DNA from: Candidatus Thiodiazotropha endoloripes
GTDB lineage: Bacteria > Pseudomonadota > Gammaproteobacteria > Chromatiales > Chromatiaceae
Direction of reading: 5' to 3'
Length of the DNA stretch: 64,000 nucleotides
Assembly: GCF_001708965.1 (NCBI RefSeq)
Contig: NZ_LVJW01000003.1
Span: forward strand, 2,025,834-2,089,833
A program made the position numbers and the translations under genes. The notes below the pieces were generated by a model, which had not been told where the DNA came from, made no database searches, and saw only the letters and a list, made by a program, of their open reading frames with translations. This document shows, in pieces, positions 27,434 through 37,619 of the stretch (positions within the stretch are counted from its first letter, which is position 1; every line of letters begins with the position of its first letter).

Positions 27434-27802
27434 ATGATTGGTAATACCAAAAAGTGGATTGGAAAAGTCGGTATGATTGGTGTCATAGCCGGCCAAGTTC
27501 TGGTCTCACCCACTCTCCTGGCCGGCGATGCAGATATCGCAGAAGGCAAAAAAATCGCTTTCGACAGAAAAAAAGGTAACTGCCTTGCCTGTCACAACAT
27601 CACCGGCGCACCCTCACCGGGTAATATCGCACCGGCATTAATCGCAATGAAATCCCGCTATCCTACAAAGGAAGCACTCACTGAGCAGATCTGGGACGCC
27701 ACCATTAAAAACCCGGAATCTTCAATGCCACCTTTTGGCAAGCACGGCATTCTTTCCGAGTCTGATTTCAAAAAAGTGGTTGAGTTCGTCTGGACCCTTT
27801 AA
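27434..27802 (+). CDS. soxX: SoxX, monoheme cytochrome c of the thiosulfate-oxidising SoxXA complex
   Basis: SoxX takes electrons from SoxA when thiosulfate is bound to SoxYZ in the periplasm. The 122 residues begin with a signal peptide (WIGKVGMIGVIAGQVLVSPTLLAGDA). The heme motif is CLACH, in GNCLACHNITGAPSPGNIAP, and the distal Met ligand lies in SSMPPFGKHGIL. The ATG at 27434 follows GGAGG closely; an in-frame TTG four codons earlier overlaps that ribosome-binding site. First gene of the soxXAKL run. Confidence 0.93.
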   Translation: MIGNTKKWIGKVGMIGVIAGQVLVSPTLLAGDADIAEGKKIAFDRKKGNCLACHNITGAPSPGNIAPALIAMKSRYPTKEALTEQIWDATIKNPESSMPPFGKHGILSESDFKKVVEFVWTL

Positions 27803-27853
27803 GTCATACAACTCCTAAAGATCAAGACTGCACTCCTTTGAGGTTGAAATAAC

Positions 27854-28693
27854 ATGAAACAACTATTTCGTAAGTTGACCTTACTGGTCATGACCTGTGG
27901 CTTCATTGCATCCGCACAGGCTACAACCCCTGAAGAAGATCTGGCAGCATTCCAGAATTTCTTCAAAAAGCGCTTTCCCAATGTGGAAACCCAGGACTAT
28001 ATCAATGGTGCCTACTCCATCGACCCGGTTGGCCGTGAAAATTGGGAAGCGATCGAAGAGTTCCCCCCCTATGAACCTTTCATTGATGAAGGGCAAGCCA
28101 TGTGGGAGAAACCATTTGCCAATGGCAAAACCTACAAAGACTGTTTTCCCGATGGTCCTGCACTGGCCGGCAAGTATCCTCACTGGGATAAGGATAAAGG
28201 CATGGTCATGACCCTGCCTCTGGCACTCAACAATTGCCGCAAAGCGAATGGCGAAAAGCCGATGAAGTATAAGAAAGGCCCGATTAATAGCATCCTCTCA
28301 TATATCTCATATGAGTCCCGCGGTCAGGTCACCAATGTGGTCGTACCCAGTGATGATCCAAAAGCCCTGCAGGCCTATGAGGATGGTAAGAAGTTCTACT
28401 ACACCCGCCGTGGACAGCTGAACTTCTCCTGTGCCCATTGTCATTTGCAGAATGCGGGTATGATTCTGCGTACCGAGATTCTCAGTCCGGCTCTTGGACA
28501 TACCACTCACTTTCCTGTCTATCGCTCGAAGTGGGGTACGGTAGGCACACTGCATCGCCGTTTCACCGGCTGTAACAAACAGGTCCGTGCTAAGCCCTTC
28601 AAGGCGCATGGTGAGGAATACCGTAATCTGGAGTACTTCCTGACCTATATGAGCAATGGCCTGCCACTCAACGGCCCCGGCGCCAGAAAGTAA
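27854..28693 (+). CDS. soxA: SoxA, catalytic cytochrome subunit of SoxXA (one visible heme motif)
   Basis: SoxA joins thiosulfate to the SoxY carrier by oxidation. The 279 residues have a signal peptide cleaved near SAQATT. Only one CxxCH is visible, FSCAHCHLQNAGM (~residues 196-200). The position of the second heme in diheme SoxA is occupied by the spaced cysteines YKDCFPDG and NNCRKANG, as in monoheme SoxA proteins. The active-site Cys that becomes a persulfide heme ligand lies in HRRFTGCNKQVRAKPF. A 51-bp gap separates it from soxX. Confidence 0.93.
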   Translation: MKQLFRKLTLLVMTCGFIASAQATTPEEDLAAFQNFFKKRFPNVETQDYINGAYSIDPVGRENWEAIEEFPPYEPFIDEGQAMWEKPFANGKTYKDCFPDGPALAGKYPHWDKDKGMVMTLPLALNNCRKANGEKPMKYKKGPINSILSYISYESRGQVTNVVVPSDDPKALQAYEDGKKFYYTRRGQLNFSCAHCHLQNAGMILRTEILSPALGHTTHFPVYRSKWGTVGTLHRRFTGCNKQVRAKPFKAHGEEYRNLEYFLTYMSNGLPLNGPGARK

Positions 28694-28732
28694 CCCCTAT
28701 CAGGACAAGATTACGTGATCGGAGTAAAAGCG

Positions 28733-29065
28733 ATGCACAAAAGAAAAGTTCTCAAATTCAGCCTGCTGGCTGGCATTTTATGCAGCAGCATGACAACCTT
28801 AGCCTTGGCTGACGAAGCATCTGCCGCCAAGGTGCAAAAACTGATTGATGCAGCGGATGCTGCCAGAAAACAGGCCGCCGAAGTCGGTGGCGAATGGCGT
28901 GATACCGGTAAAATGATCAAGAAGGCAAAAGGGCTTCTTGAAAAAGGTGATTTTGTGGCAGCAGCGAAGCTTGCCAATAAAGCAGCCAAGCAGGGGCACC
29001 TGGGCTATGAACAGGCTATGTCACAGAAAGAGCTTAAACTGCCCTCTTACCTACACTACGAATAA
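28733..29065 (+). CDS. soxK: SoxK, SoxXA-binding accessory protein
   Basis: A small secreted protein (about 110 residues) with a signal peptide ending ALADEAS. The mature part is Ala/Lys-rich and helical (VQKLIDAADAARKQAAEVGGEW, MIKKAKGLLEKGDFVAAAKLANKAAKQ) and ends YLHYE. In Allochromatium-type soxXAKL clusters the gene in this place encodes SoxK, which binds SoxXA and raises its activity. The ATG at 28733 follows a GGAG; an in-frame GTG at 28715 is less likely. The call rests on position and character. Confidence 0.82.
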   Translation: MHKRKVLKFSLLAGILCSSMTTLALADEASAAKVQKLIDAADAARKQAAEVGGEWRDTGKMIKKAKGLLEKGDFVAAAKLANKAAKQGHLGYEQAMSQKELKLPSYLHYE

Positions 29066-29092
29066 CGGCTAACGCCACGGGAGGAAGACATA

Positions 29093-29764
29093 ATGAAGTT
29101 TGTCAAAGTACTCATGCTGACCACACTTGTTGGTGGCGTAGCACTTACAACACAATTGCGTGCGGAAGAAGGAAATCAGATCACCCCAGGACTGCAATCA
29201 GTGGAAGTGATGCATGGTGGTGAAAAGATCATGATCACACGCTCTGCCGATAAGAATGCGGTGATGCCGAAATCCTTTGCCAAAACATCTCGCCACTGCC
29301 CACCCTTCTGCATTCAACCTGCATCCATCTCAGCCGGGGTGGATACTGTGGGTGAATTGGAAGTTCTGGGTTACCTGAAACGGGTCAGTGATGGTGATCG
29401 TAAAGTGATGGTGGTTGACTCACGCACCCCTGAGTGGATCATTCGCGGCACCATTCCTGGTTCCGTCAACATTCCCTGGAACAGGATCAATGTGGATGTT
29501 CAGGGAGCATTTGACGTGTCTGCAGAAGCTGACACACTGCATGACATTCTGATCAATCAGCTTGGTGTGCAGGATGTCAACGGCAACCTCGACTTCCGTA
29601 ATGCCAAGACTCTGGTGATGTTCTGTAACGGCAGTTGGTGCCCCCAGTCTTCGAGCAACATCAAGACCCTGCTCAACCTGGGATATCCCGCCTATAAACT
29701 GAAATGGTATCGTGGTGGCATGCAGGACTGGGTAAGCCTGGGCCTGACCACAGTCAACAAGTAA
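29093..29764 (+). CDS. soxL: SoxL-type periplasmic rhodanese
   Basis: A 223-residue protein with a signal peptide (MLTTLVGGVALTTQLRAEE) and one rhodanese domain. The pattern KVMVVDSRTPEWIIRGTIPGSVNIPWNRIN is the rhodanese CH2A region; the active-site loop is MFCNGSWCPQSSSN, with the persulfide-forming Cys in CNGSWC. The tail YKLKWYRGGMQDWVSLGL is the standard CH2B-like end. As the last gene of soxXAKL it probably receives sulfur from the Sox complex. It has a strong ribosome-binding site (GGGAGGA). Confidence 0.88.
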   Translation: MKFVKVLMLTTLVGGVALTTQLRAEEGNQITPGLQSVEVMHGGEKIMITRSADKNAVMPKSFAKTSRHCPPFCIQPASISAGVDTVGELEVLGYLKRVSDGDRKVMVVDSRTPEWIIRGTIPGSVNIPWNRINVDVQGAFDVSAEADTLHDILINQLGVQDVNGNLDFRNAKTLVMFCNGSWCPQSSSNIKTLLNLGYPAYKLKWYRGGMQDWVSLGLTTVNK

Positions 29765-29780
29765 GACTGAAATCACGGCA

Positions 29781-29817
29781 AAAAAAAGGGGTTACCCATG
29801 GGTAACCCCTTTTTTAT
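29781..29817. terminator. Bidirectional Rho-independent terminator between soxL and tRNA-Pro
   Basis: A perfect palindrome, GGGGTTACCCA followed by TGGGTAACCCC (29788-29809), is flanked by an A-run on the left and a T-run on the right. It would terminate soxXAKL transcripts rightward and the tRNA-Pro transcript leftward. Confidence 0.9.
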
Positions 29818-29818
29818 T

Positions 29819-29895
29819 TGGTCCGGGCGGGGTGATTCGAACACCCGACCCCTACAACCCCATTGTAGTGCGCTACCAGACTGCGCTACGCCCGG
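29819..29895 (-). tRNA. tRNA-Pro (anticodon GGG)
   Basis: Folding the minus strand gives a full cloverleaf. The acceptor stem is CCGGGCG paired with CGCCCGG, followed by discriminator A and an encoded CCA. The D arm is GCGC...GCGC; the anticodon stem CTACA/TGTAG has loop ATGGGGT, hence anticodon GGG; the T arm is GGGTG/CACCC with TTCGAAT. The location after ihfA-merR is common in gammaproteobacteria. Confidence 0.96.
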
Positions 29896-29948
29896 AAAGA
29901 GCGGCAATACTAGGCAGTTACACGGCCTATGTCAATGCCAGGAAAGGT

Positions 29949-30308
29949 TTATCGTTTTAGGATATGCAGAAGCTCTTCCAACTCACCGCGTAGCTGCTTG
30001 ATGATCTGCTGGCTCTGCTGCAGATCCTCTTTTGCGGTATCCCCGGAAAGCTGCTGACGTGCCCCACCGATGGTGAATCCCTGCTCATAGAGCAAGCTGC
30101 GTATCTGTCGGATCATCAGCACATCGTGCCGTTGATAGTAGCGCCGATTACCCCGCCGTTTCACCGGTTTGAGCTGCGGGAACTCCTGCTCCCAATAACG
30201 CAGAACATGGGGTTTGACCTGGCAAAGGTCACTCACTTCGCCAATCGTAAAATAGCGTTTGCCCGGTATTGCGGGCAGATCGGTATTACTGCTGCTCGGA
30301 TCCAGCAT
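29949..30308 (-). CDS. MerR-family transcriptional regulator (ihfA-linked)
   Basis: A 119-residue regulator with a MerR-type winged helix at residues ~17-80 ([64 protein letters not shown]) and a short coiled-coil end ([19 protein letters not shown]). The lack of a Cys-rich C-terminus argues against metal sensing. Its ATG overlaps the end of ihfA by 23 bp, so the two are co-translated. The same ihfA-merR pair is conserved in many gammaproteobacteria; its target is generally not known. Confidence 0.85.
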   Translation of the reverse strand: MLDPSSSNTDLPAIPGKRYFTIGEVSDLCQVKPHVLRYWEQEFPQLKPVKRRGNRRYYQRHDVLMIRQIRSLLYEQGFTIGGARQQLSGDTAKEDLQQSQQIIKQLRGELEELLHILKR

Positions 30309-30588
30309 AGGCTTCTACTCGTGCCTTAAGTTTCTGTCCTGGTCTGAAAGTCACCACCCGACGCGCAGAGATTGGAATCTCTTTGCCGGTTTTCGGATTT
30401 CGTCCAGGCCTCTGTTTCTTTTCACGCAAATCGAAGTTTCCGAATCCGGAAAGCTTTACCTGCGCCCCTCGTTCCAAAGACATGCGGATCTCTTCAAAGA
30501 ACATCTCCACCATCTCCTTGGCTTCACGTTTGTTCAGTCCAAGCTCATCAAAAAGCCTGGCTGCCATATCTGCTTTTGTCAGTGCCAT
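30286..30588 (-). CDS. ihfA: Integration host factor alpha subunit
   Basis: IHF-alpha pairs with IHF-beta to bend DNA sharply at specific sites in replication, recombination and promoter control. The 100 residues match the family: [64 protein letters not shown], the second being the beta-arm that inserts a proline into the minor groove. It lies 8 bp downstream of pheT, the standard order pheS-pheT-ihfA. Confidence 0.97.
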   Translation of the reverse strand: MALTKADMAARLFDELGLNKREAKEMVEMFFEEIRMSLERGAQVKLSGFGNFDLREKKQRPGRNPKTGKEIPISARRVVTFRPGQKLKARVEAYAGSEQQ

Positions 30589-30596
30589 TTGTTGTC

Positions 30597-32972
30597 CTAA
30601 TCTCTCAGTTTCGCGCCCGTATCCTTAGCCAACCTTTGTAAAACAGAGTCGACCACCTCATCCACTTCCTTATCAGTAAGAGTGTGTGATTTTTCCTGTA
30701 AAATCAATCCCAATGCGAGACTTTTTCGACCCGAATCTATGTTTTCTCCAGTATAGACATCAAAAAGCAGGATGTCTGTAATAATTTTGCCGGATTCATC
30801 ACGAATAAGATTCCTGATCGACTCAAAACTGACGTTTTCGTCCACCACCAAAGCGATATCCCGGCGGATGGATGGGTATTTGGAGAGCGCCTCAAATCCC
30901 GGCAGCACACCCTCGGCCAGGTTTTCCAAAGCCAATTCGAACACAAACGTCGCCCCATTCAGGCCCATCTTCTGCTCCAGTTCCGGATGCAGCATGCCCA
31001 ACATGCCAACGACCTTGTCTTGGATGCGCACTTCGGCAGATTGACCTGGATGGAGTGCAGGATGTTTAACGGCCGTAAAACCGATACCTTGATGGTGCCC
31101 TGTCAGACTCAGCAGCGCCTCCAGATCCGCCTTGATATCAAAAAAATCAACTGCACGGCCCGATTCACCCCACTGCTCGGCCTGGGCGTTACCTGCGATC
31201 AAACCTGCAATCATCGGCTCCTGCTCAATGCCGTCTCCCTGGCGAAAGCAGAGACCGGACTCGAAGATCCGCACCCGCTGCTGCTGCCTCGACTGGTTAT
31301 AGACGGCCGTCTGGATCAATCCCGGCCACAGTGAGGTGCGCATTACCGACATATCGGCAGAGATCGGATTGGCGAGGCGGATGCCTTTCGCCTCCGGGTC
31401 GACCTGTGCCTCGATCTCCGGACTGATGAAACTGTAGGTGATCACTTCCTGGTAATCTCGTCCCACCAACAGGTTTTTTGCACCTTGCAGACTGAACTCA
31501 GCCTCCAGACGATCGGCCATGACCATCGCGGATTTGCCTCTGTGAGGCGGAATTTTTGCATAGCCGTAGATACGCCCAACCTCTTCAATCAGATCCTCTT
31601 CGATCGCGATATCGAATCGGCAGCTTGGCGCTGTTACCCGCCAGCCCGCAGTCATTTCGATGATTCTCATTTCGAGACGGTTGAGAATATCAGTCACTTC
31701 GGCCCGATCGATTTCAATCCCGAGCAGACGATTGACCCGATCCGCACGGAGAAGAATCTCCGGTCGCTGTTGGATCATCGACTCATTGCTGGCTTCCACC
31801 ACCGGACCCAGTTCGCCACCGGCAATCTCTACCAGCAGCTGTGACGCCCGCTCCATCGCCTGAGCCTGCAGATAGGGATCGACGCCCCTTTCGAAACGAT
31901 GCGAGGAATCTGTATGCAAGCCATAGGCCCTGGCTTTACCACTGATTGCGGTTGGTGCGAAAAAGGCACTCTCCAGCAGGATATCCTGAGTGCCTTCAGA
32001 CACCGCCGAATCCTCACCACCCATGATACCGGCCAGCGCCAGAGGACGGTTGCCATCGGCGATCACCAGCGTCCCATCGGTGAGTTCGATCTCCTGACCG
32101 CCGATCAGGGTCAGCTTTTCGCCAGGCTCGGCAAGCCGTACCCGGATCCCCGCGTCGATCTTCTGCAGATCGAATCCATGCATCGGTTGACCCAGTTCCA
32201 ACATCACATAGTTGGTCACATCCACAACCGGCCCGAGCGATCGTATATCGCCACGGCGCAGGCGCTCCTGCATCCACAACGGCGTCTGTGCATTGACATC
32301 CACACCACGCACCACCCGACAAAGATATCTGGGACAGGCCTGGTCCGCTTCCAGCGCTACATCGACCCGCTCATCCGAGCTTGCCGGCTGGGACTCAAAT
32401 CGCGGAACCTCAACCGCACAACGATTGATCACTCCCACCTCCCGGGCGATGCCGAGCAGTCCCAGGCAGTCACTGCGATCCGGAGTAAGATCCACATCGA
32501 TGCTCTGGTCCTCGAGCCCCAGGTATTGGCGAAAATCATCTCCAACCGGTGCATCGTGCGGCAACGGCATGATGCCGTCGGACTGTTCCGCCAATCCCAG
32601 CTCGCTGGCGGAGCAGATCATCCCGGATGAGCTGACGCCTCTGAGCTTGGCCTTTTTGATCTTGAAATCACCAGGCAAACGGGCACCGACCGTGGCAACC
32701 GGCACGCGCATCCCGGCAGCAACGTTTTTCGCCCCACAGACAATCTGCAGTGGCTCCTCACTACCGATACTGACCTGGCATACGCTCAACTTATCCGCAT
32801 CCGGGTGGGCTTCACGGGCCAATACCTCACCAACCACCACCCCATTGAATGCGGCGGCAACCGGCTCAACGGAATCCACCTCCAGACCGGCCATACTCAG
32901 CTGGTCCGCCAACTCCTGGGTTGTCACCGGTGGATTGACCCACTCCCTTAACCAGGCTTCACTGAATTTCAT
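30597..32972 (-). CDS. pheT: Phenylalanyl-tRNA synthetase beta subunit
   Basis: The large subunit of the (alpha-beta)2 PheRS that charges tRNA-Phe. The 791 residues are the usual length. Domains in order: the B1/EMAP-like tRNA-binding domain (~38-150, [21 protein letters not shown]), B3/B4 editing domain ([39 protein letters not shown]), B5 (two copies of the helix-turn-helix), the class II-like core (~490-690, [21 protein letters not shown]), and the C-terminal ferredoxin-like anticodon-binding B8 domain ([18 protein letters not shown]). It follows pheS by 47 bp. Confidence 0.97.
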   Translation of the reverse strand: MKFSEAWLREWVNPPVTTQELADQLSMAGLEVDSVEPVAAAFNGVVVGEVLAREAHPDADKLSVCQVSIGSEEPLQIVCGAKNVAAGMRVPVATVGARLPGDFKIKKAKLRGVSSSGMICSASELGLAEQSDGIMPLPHDAPVGDDFRQYLGLEDQSIDVDLTPDRSDCLGLLGIAREVGVINRCAVEVPRFESQPASSDERVDVALEADQACPRYLCRVVRGVDVNAQTPLWMQERLRRGDIRSLGPVVDVTNYVMLELGQPMHGFDLQKIDAGIRVRLAEPGEKLTLIGGQEIELTDGTLVIADGNRPLALAGIMGGEDSAVSEGTQDILLESAFFAPTAISGKARAYGLHTDSSHRFERGVDPYLQAQAMERASQLLVEIAGGELGPVVEASNESMIQQRPEILLRADRVNRLLGIEIDRAEVTDILNRLEMRIIEMTAGWRVTAPSCRFDIAIEEDLIEEVGRIYGYAKIPPHRGKSAMVMADRLEAEFSLQGAKNLLVGRDYQEVITYSFISPEIEAQVDPEAKGIRLANPISADMSVMRTSLWPGLIQTAVYNQSRQQQRVRIFESGLCFRQGDGIEQEPMIAGLIAGNAQAEQWGESGRAVDFFDIKADLEALLSLTGHHQGIGFTAVKHPALHPGQSAEVRIQDKVVGMLGMLHPELEQKMGLNGATFVFELALENLAEGVLPGFEALSKYPSIRRDIALVVDENVSFESIRNLIRDESGKIITDILLFDVYTGENIDSGRKSLALGLILQEKSHTLTDKEVDEVVDSVLQRLAKDTGAKLRD

Positions 32973-33019
32973 GCTTATCTACCACTCTATAGCTCTACTG
33001 ACGCCGAACAGACCGTTTA

Positions 33020-34063
<1,044 letters not shown>

Positions 34064-34168
34064 TCAAGTGAGCGATTTAAGGGGCTGTTTCAGTCAATTT
34101 TCCAGTGGCCGACCGTTACCGATACACCAAAGATCAACTGACAAACCCTGGTTAAGCGGATCCATGAC

Positions 34169-34200
34169 AAAAAAAGGGGAAAGCCTCAGGCCTTCCCCTT
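34169..34200 (-). terminator. Rho-independent terminator after rplT
   Basis: Read on the minus strand, AAGGGGAAGGCC and GGCTTTCCCCTT pair around a short loop, followed by a T-run. It ends the infC-rpmI-rplT transcript before pheS. Confidence 0.9.
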
Positions 34201-34244
34201 CTTTGCTTACTCTGCCGCCGGTTGAACCGGAAATCAGCAGTTAT

Positions 34245-34604
34245 TTAGCTGGAAAGCGCGGCCTTGGCCTGTTCTGCCAGCACGCTAAATGCCGCCTTGT
34301 CGTTCACAGCCAGGTCAGCCAGCATCTTACGATCGACTTCGATGTTAGCCAGATGCAGACCGTTGATCATGCGGCTGTAAGAGAGACCGTTGTCACGCGC
34401 ACCGGCATTGATACGGGCAATCCACAGCGCACGGAACTGGCGCTTTTTCTGACGGCGATCGCGATAAGCGTATTGACCGGCCTTAATGACCGCCTGCTTT
34501 GCGACACGATAAACTTTTCTACGGGCACCGTAATAACCCTTAGCTTCATCAAGCACCTTTTTATGACGGGCGTGTGCTTGTACACCACGTTTTACTCGGG
34601 ACAT
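34245..34604 (-). CDS. rplT: 50S ribosomal protein L20
   Basis: L20 helps start 50S assembly by binding 23S rRNA and in E. coli also represses its own operon. The 119 residues fit the family: [36 protein letters not shown], the basic N-terminal rRNA-binding helix, then [36 protein letters not shown]. It lies 22 bp after rpmI in the usual infC-rpmI-rplT order. Confidence 0.98.
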   Translation of the reverse strand: MSRVKRGVQAHARHKKVLDEAKGYYGARRKVYRVAKQAVIKAGQYAYRDRRQKKRQFRALWIARINAGARDNGLSYSRMINGLHLANIEVDRKMLADLAVNDKAAFSVLAEQAKAALSS

Positions 34605-34626
34605 AGTTCAGATCCGGTTCGTTAGG

Positions 34627-34824
34627 TTAGGCGTAAGGCATCATACGACGGGCGATTGCCACATCGGACTTTGCGATGGTGTTGGGTGCACGCAACTGGC
34701 GTTTCCGCTTGGTGCTCTTCTTGGTCAGAATATGACGGCGATGAGAGCAGTTACGTTTGAATGAACCGGACGAGGTGCGTTTGAACCGTTTGGCCGCACC
34801 ACGATTAGTCTTAATCTTGGGCAT
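34627..34824 (-). CDS. rpmI: 50S ribosomal protein L35
   Basis: A small basic ribosomal protein (65 residues): [20 protein letters not shown], then [23 protein letters not shown]. It sits between infC and rplT, and in E. coli this boundary is the site where L20 controls the operon. Confidence 0.98.
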   Translation of the reverse strand: MPKIKTNRGAAKRFKRTSSGSFKRNCSHRRHILTKKSTKRKRQLRAPNTIAKSDVAIARRMMPYA

Positions 34825-34867
34825 CGTTTTAACTCCGCGATTTGTACGCCTTAAGGCGTAAAAAAAG

Positions 34868-35386
34868 TTACTTTTTCTTGGGACCGAGCACCATCACCAT
34901 CTGGCGGCCTTCCATTGCGGGTTTCTGTTCCATCTGACCGTAATCAGCCAGATCTTTTTCCACCCGTTCAAGAAGCTCCAAACCCAATTCACGGTGAGCG
35001 TGCTCACGACCGCGGAACCGCATGGTTACCTTGGTCTTATCCCCATCTTCAAGGAAACGTATCAGGTTGCGCAGTTTTACCTGATAATCCCCTTCGCCAG
35101 TCCCTGGCCGGAATTTGATCTCTTTGATATGAACCTGCTTCTGCTTTTTCTTGGCGGCCTGTTTCGTCTTCTTCAATTCGAATAGAAACTTGCCGTAATC
35201 CATCACGCGACAAACCGGGGGCTCCCCGTTCGGCACGATCTCTACCAAATCAAGCGCTGCATCCCGAGCAGCCCTTAGAGCGTCGTCAATTGATACAACA
35301 CCTACTTGTTCACCATCAGCGCCAATGAGTCTTACTTTTACAGCCGTAATGTCATCATTAAGACGGTGCTTTTTCACAGCAGCGAT
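34868..35386 (-). CDS. infC: Translation initiation factor IF-3, probable AUC start
   Basis: IF-3 binds the 30S subunit and checks the start codon. The 172 residues cover the N-domain ([51 protein letters not shown]), a Lys-rich linker ([13 protein letters not shown]) and the C-domain ([39 protein letters not shown]). No ATG, GTG or TTG sits at the right place: a GGAGG at about 35394-35398 is eight bases before an ATC at 35386 that starts [11 protein letters not shown]. The earlier in-frame TTG codons lie before or within that ribosome-binding site. E. coli infC begins with AUU, which IF-3 itself discriminates against; an AUC here would give the same autoregulation. Confidence 0.93.
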   Translation of the reverse strand: MAAVKKHRLNDDITAVKVRLIGADGEQVGVVSIDDALRAARDAALDLVEIVPNGEPPVCRVMDYGKFLFELKKTKQAAKKKQKQVHIKEIKFRPGTGEGDYQVKLRNLIRFLEDGDKTKVTMRFRGREHAHRELGLELLERVEKDLADYGQMEQKPAMEGRQMVMVLGPKKK

Positions 35387-35424
35387 AGTCGGTTCCTCCA
35401 AAAAGTCCAAACCCTAAAAGTAGA

Positions 35425-35450
35425 AAAAGCACCGGAAAACCAGTGCTTTT
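35425..35450 (-). terminator. thrS-infC intercistronic hairpin (terminator or attenuator)
   Basis: In minus-strand RNA, AAAAGCACUGG pairs with CCGGUGCUUUU (one U-G) around UUUU, then a U-rich tail. It lies between the thrS stop (35455) and the infC ribosome-binding site. It may reduce read-through from thrS into infC. Confidence 0.7.
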
Positions 35451-35454
35451 ACAC

Positions 35455-37371
35455 TCAATTTACTCGTCGAGACACTTCTGCGTTGGCCCGTTCCACGAAC
35501 TCGCTCAGCGGCATGGATCCAAGATCCTCACCCGTGCGAGTACGCACAGCAACGGTCCCTTCCTCCATCTCCCGGTCACCAATAACCAGCAGATAAGGCA
35601 CGCGCATCAACGTATGCTCGCGGATTTTAAAGCCAATCTTCTCATTTCTCAAGTCCGATTCGACCCGAAAACCGTTATCCCGCAGTGATTTGAGGCATTT
35701 ATTCAGATATTCGGACTGTCGATCGGTGATATTCAGCAGCACAGCCTGCACCGGAGCCAGCCAGATCGGCAGAGCACCGGCATAGTGTTCGATGAGGATT
35801 CCGATGAAGCGTTCCAGCGATCCAAGGATCGCCCGATGCAGCATTACAGGCACCTTTTTACTATTATCTTCAGCAATATAGCTCGCCCCAAGACGCTCAG
35901 GCATGGAGAAATCGAGCTGTATGGTACCCAGCTGCCAGACCCGGCCGAGGCAGTCCCGCAGGGAGAATTCGATCTTCGGTCCGTAGAAGGCGCCCTCCCC
36001 CGGCTGCAACTCCCAATCGAGCCCCTGCTGATTGAGGGCATCTTCCAGGGCTTTTTCCGCTTTATCCCAGACTTCGTCTGAACCAACCCGTTTTTCCGGT
36101 CGGGTGGAGAGCTTCACCAGCACCTCGTCGAAGCCGAAATCCTTGTAGACCTCGAGCAGCAAGGTATTAAACGCCTGCACTTCGGAGAGAATCTGATCTT
36201 CGGTACAGAAAATATGGGCATCGTCCTGCACGAAATTTCTCACCCGCATCAGACCGTGCAGGGTGCCGGAGGGCTCGTTTCGATGGCAGGAACCAAATTC
36301 CGCCAGGCGCAGCGGCAGATCCCGGTAGCTCTTCAGCCCATGGTTGTAGATCTGAATATGTGCCGGGCAGTTCATCGGTTTGATCGCATAGACCCGGTCA
36401 TCGGTCTCGGTGACAAAAATGTCGTCACGGAATTTTTCCCAATGTCCCGATTTCTCCCACAGGCTGCGGTCGATCACCTGCGGCGTGTGGACCTCCTGGT
36501 AACCATGGTCTTTCAGCTTGTCCCGGATATATTGCTGAACCGTAAGGTAGATACGCCAACCTTTGTCGTGCCAGAAGGCCATACCGGGAGACTCCTCCTG
36601 GGTATGGAACAGATCCTGGGTCTTGCCGATTTTACGGTGATCCCGTTTTTCAGCCTCCTCCAGTCGGTGCAGATAGGCCTTCAGCTCCTTCTTGTCCCGC
36701 CAGGCCGTGCCGTAGATACGCTGCAGCATCTCGTTGTTGGAGTCGCCGCGCCAGTAGGCGCCGGCCACTTTCATCAATTTGAAGCCTTTACCCAGCATGT
36801 TTGTGCTCGGCAGGTGGGGACCTCGACAGACATCGAACCACTCACCCTGGCGATAGACGGATACCTCTTCACCCTCGGGGATGAACTCCTTGATGATTTC
36901 GACCTTGTAGGTCTCACCGATCGATTCGAAGGTCTTGATCGCCTCTTCCCGATCCCAGACCTCCCGGGTAATCGGCAGATTGCGTTTGACGATCTCCTGC
37001 ATCCGCTGTTCGATCTTTTTCAGATCTTCCGGAGTAAACGCCTCATCCCGGGCAAAGTCGTAGTAGAAACCGTCTTCAATGGCAGGACCGATGGTCACCT
37101 GGGTACCGGGATAGAGCTCCTGTACCGCTTGCGCCATGACATGGGCGGCATCGTGGCGTAACAGTGGCAGGGCCTCCTCGTCACGACTGGTGACGATGGC
37201 GAGTTCGCAGTCCGTCTCGATCAGAAAGGAGGTATCGACCAGTTCACCGTTGACCCGACCGGCCATCGCCGCTTTGGCCAGGCCCGGACCGATATCGGCC
37301 GCCACATCATGGACCGTCACCGGATCGTCAAAATTACGTTGGGAACCGTCGGGAAGAGAGATTACAGGCAT
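35455..37371 (-). CDS. thrS: Threonyl-tRNA synthetase
   Basis: Charges tRNA-Thr; in E. coli it also represses its own mRNA. The 638 residues have the full set of domains: TGS (~1-60, [21 protein letters not shown]), the editing domain with the zinc-type [11 protein letters not shown] and YFDYAR-like [12 protein letters not shown], the class II core ([89 protein letters not shown]) and the anticodon-binding end ([19 protein letters not shown]). First gene of the thrS-infC-rpmI-rplT block. Confidence 0.98.
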   Translation of the reverse strand: MPVISLPDGSQRNFDDPVTVHDVAADIGPGLAKAAMAGRVNGELVDTSFLIETDCELAIVTSRDEEALPLLRHDAAHVMAQAVQELYPGTQVTIGPAIEDGFYYDFARDEAFTPEDLKKIEQRMQEIVKRNLPITREVWDREEAIKTFESIGETYKVEIIKEFIPEGEEVSVYRQGEWFDVCRGPHLPSTNMLGKGFKLMKVAGAYWRGDSNNEMLQRIYGTAWRDKKELKAYLHRLEEAEKRDHRKIGKTQDLFHTQEESPGMAFWHDKGWRIYLTVQQYIRDKLKDHGYQEVHTPQVIDRSLWEKSGHWEKFRDDIFVTETDDRVYAIKPMNCPAHIQIYNHGLKSYRDLPLRLAEFGSCHRNEPSGTLHGLMRVRNFVQDDAHIFCTEDQILSEVQAFNTLLLEVYKDFGFDEVLVKLSTRPEKRVGSDEVWDKAEKALEDALNQQGLDWELQPGEGAFYGPKIEFSLRDCLGRVWQLGTIQLDFSMPERLGASYIAEDNSKKVPVMLHRAILGSLERFIGILIEHYAGALPIWLAPVQAVLLNITDRQSEYLNKCLKSLRDNGFRVESDLRNEKIGFKIREHTLMRVPYLLVIGDREMEEGTVAVRTRTGEDLGSMPLSEFVERANAEVSRRVN

Positions 37372-37420
37372 TCGTGTGCATCCTCATCAGTGGTGGCCCA
37401 TACGAGAGGCCACTTGAAAC

Positions 37421-37447
37421 AAAAAAAGCCGGCGCATCAGGGCCGGC
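37421..37447 (-). terminator. Rho-independent terminator upstream of thrS
   Basis: On the minus strand GCCGGC and GCCGGC pair around eight bases and are followed by seven T. It sits 50 bp before the thrS ATG. It can either end the zinc left-arm transcript or, since a promoter-like TTGGTT...17 bp...TATAGC lies upstream at about 37480-37512, act as an attenuator in the thrS leader. Confidence 0.8.
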
Positions 37448-37619
37448 CCGCTCGGTAAGAGTTTTCCTTCTTACTGTTGGTTAATGTTGCTATAAAATCA
37501 ACAAGTTAATCAACCAACTCAATATCGGTGGAAGTCTAATACAGCGCCACTTCCAAGTCAAAAGGAACTGATGATTCTGTGAGCAGAAATGCAACCATAC
37601 GATCTACATCGAATGTTGA

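Noticed and set aside
29819-29895. tRNA-Pro as an integration site of a mobile island
   Set aside because: No integrase, no second copy of the tRNA 3' end and no composition change next to it were seen.
31899-32630. Plus-strand open frame opposite pheT, with a second overlapping at 32212-33078
   Set aside because: Antisense to pheT, which has full domain structure; the translations have no recognisable motif.
36214-37161. Long plus-strand open frame opposite thrS (315 residues)
   Set aside because: It is the antisense shadow of an intact thrS gene; its translation is His/Gln/Leu-biased and matches no family.
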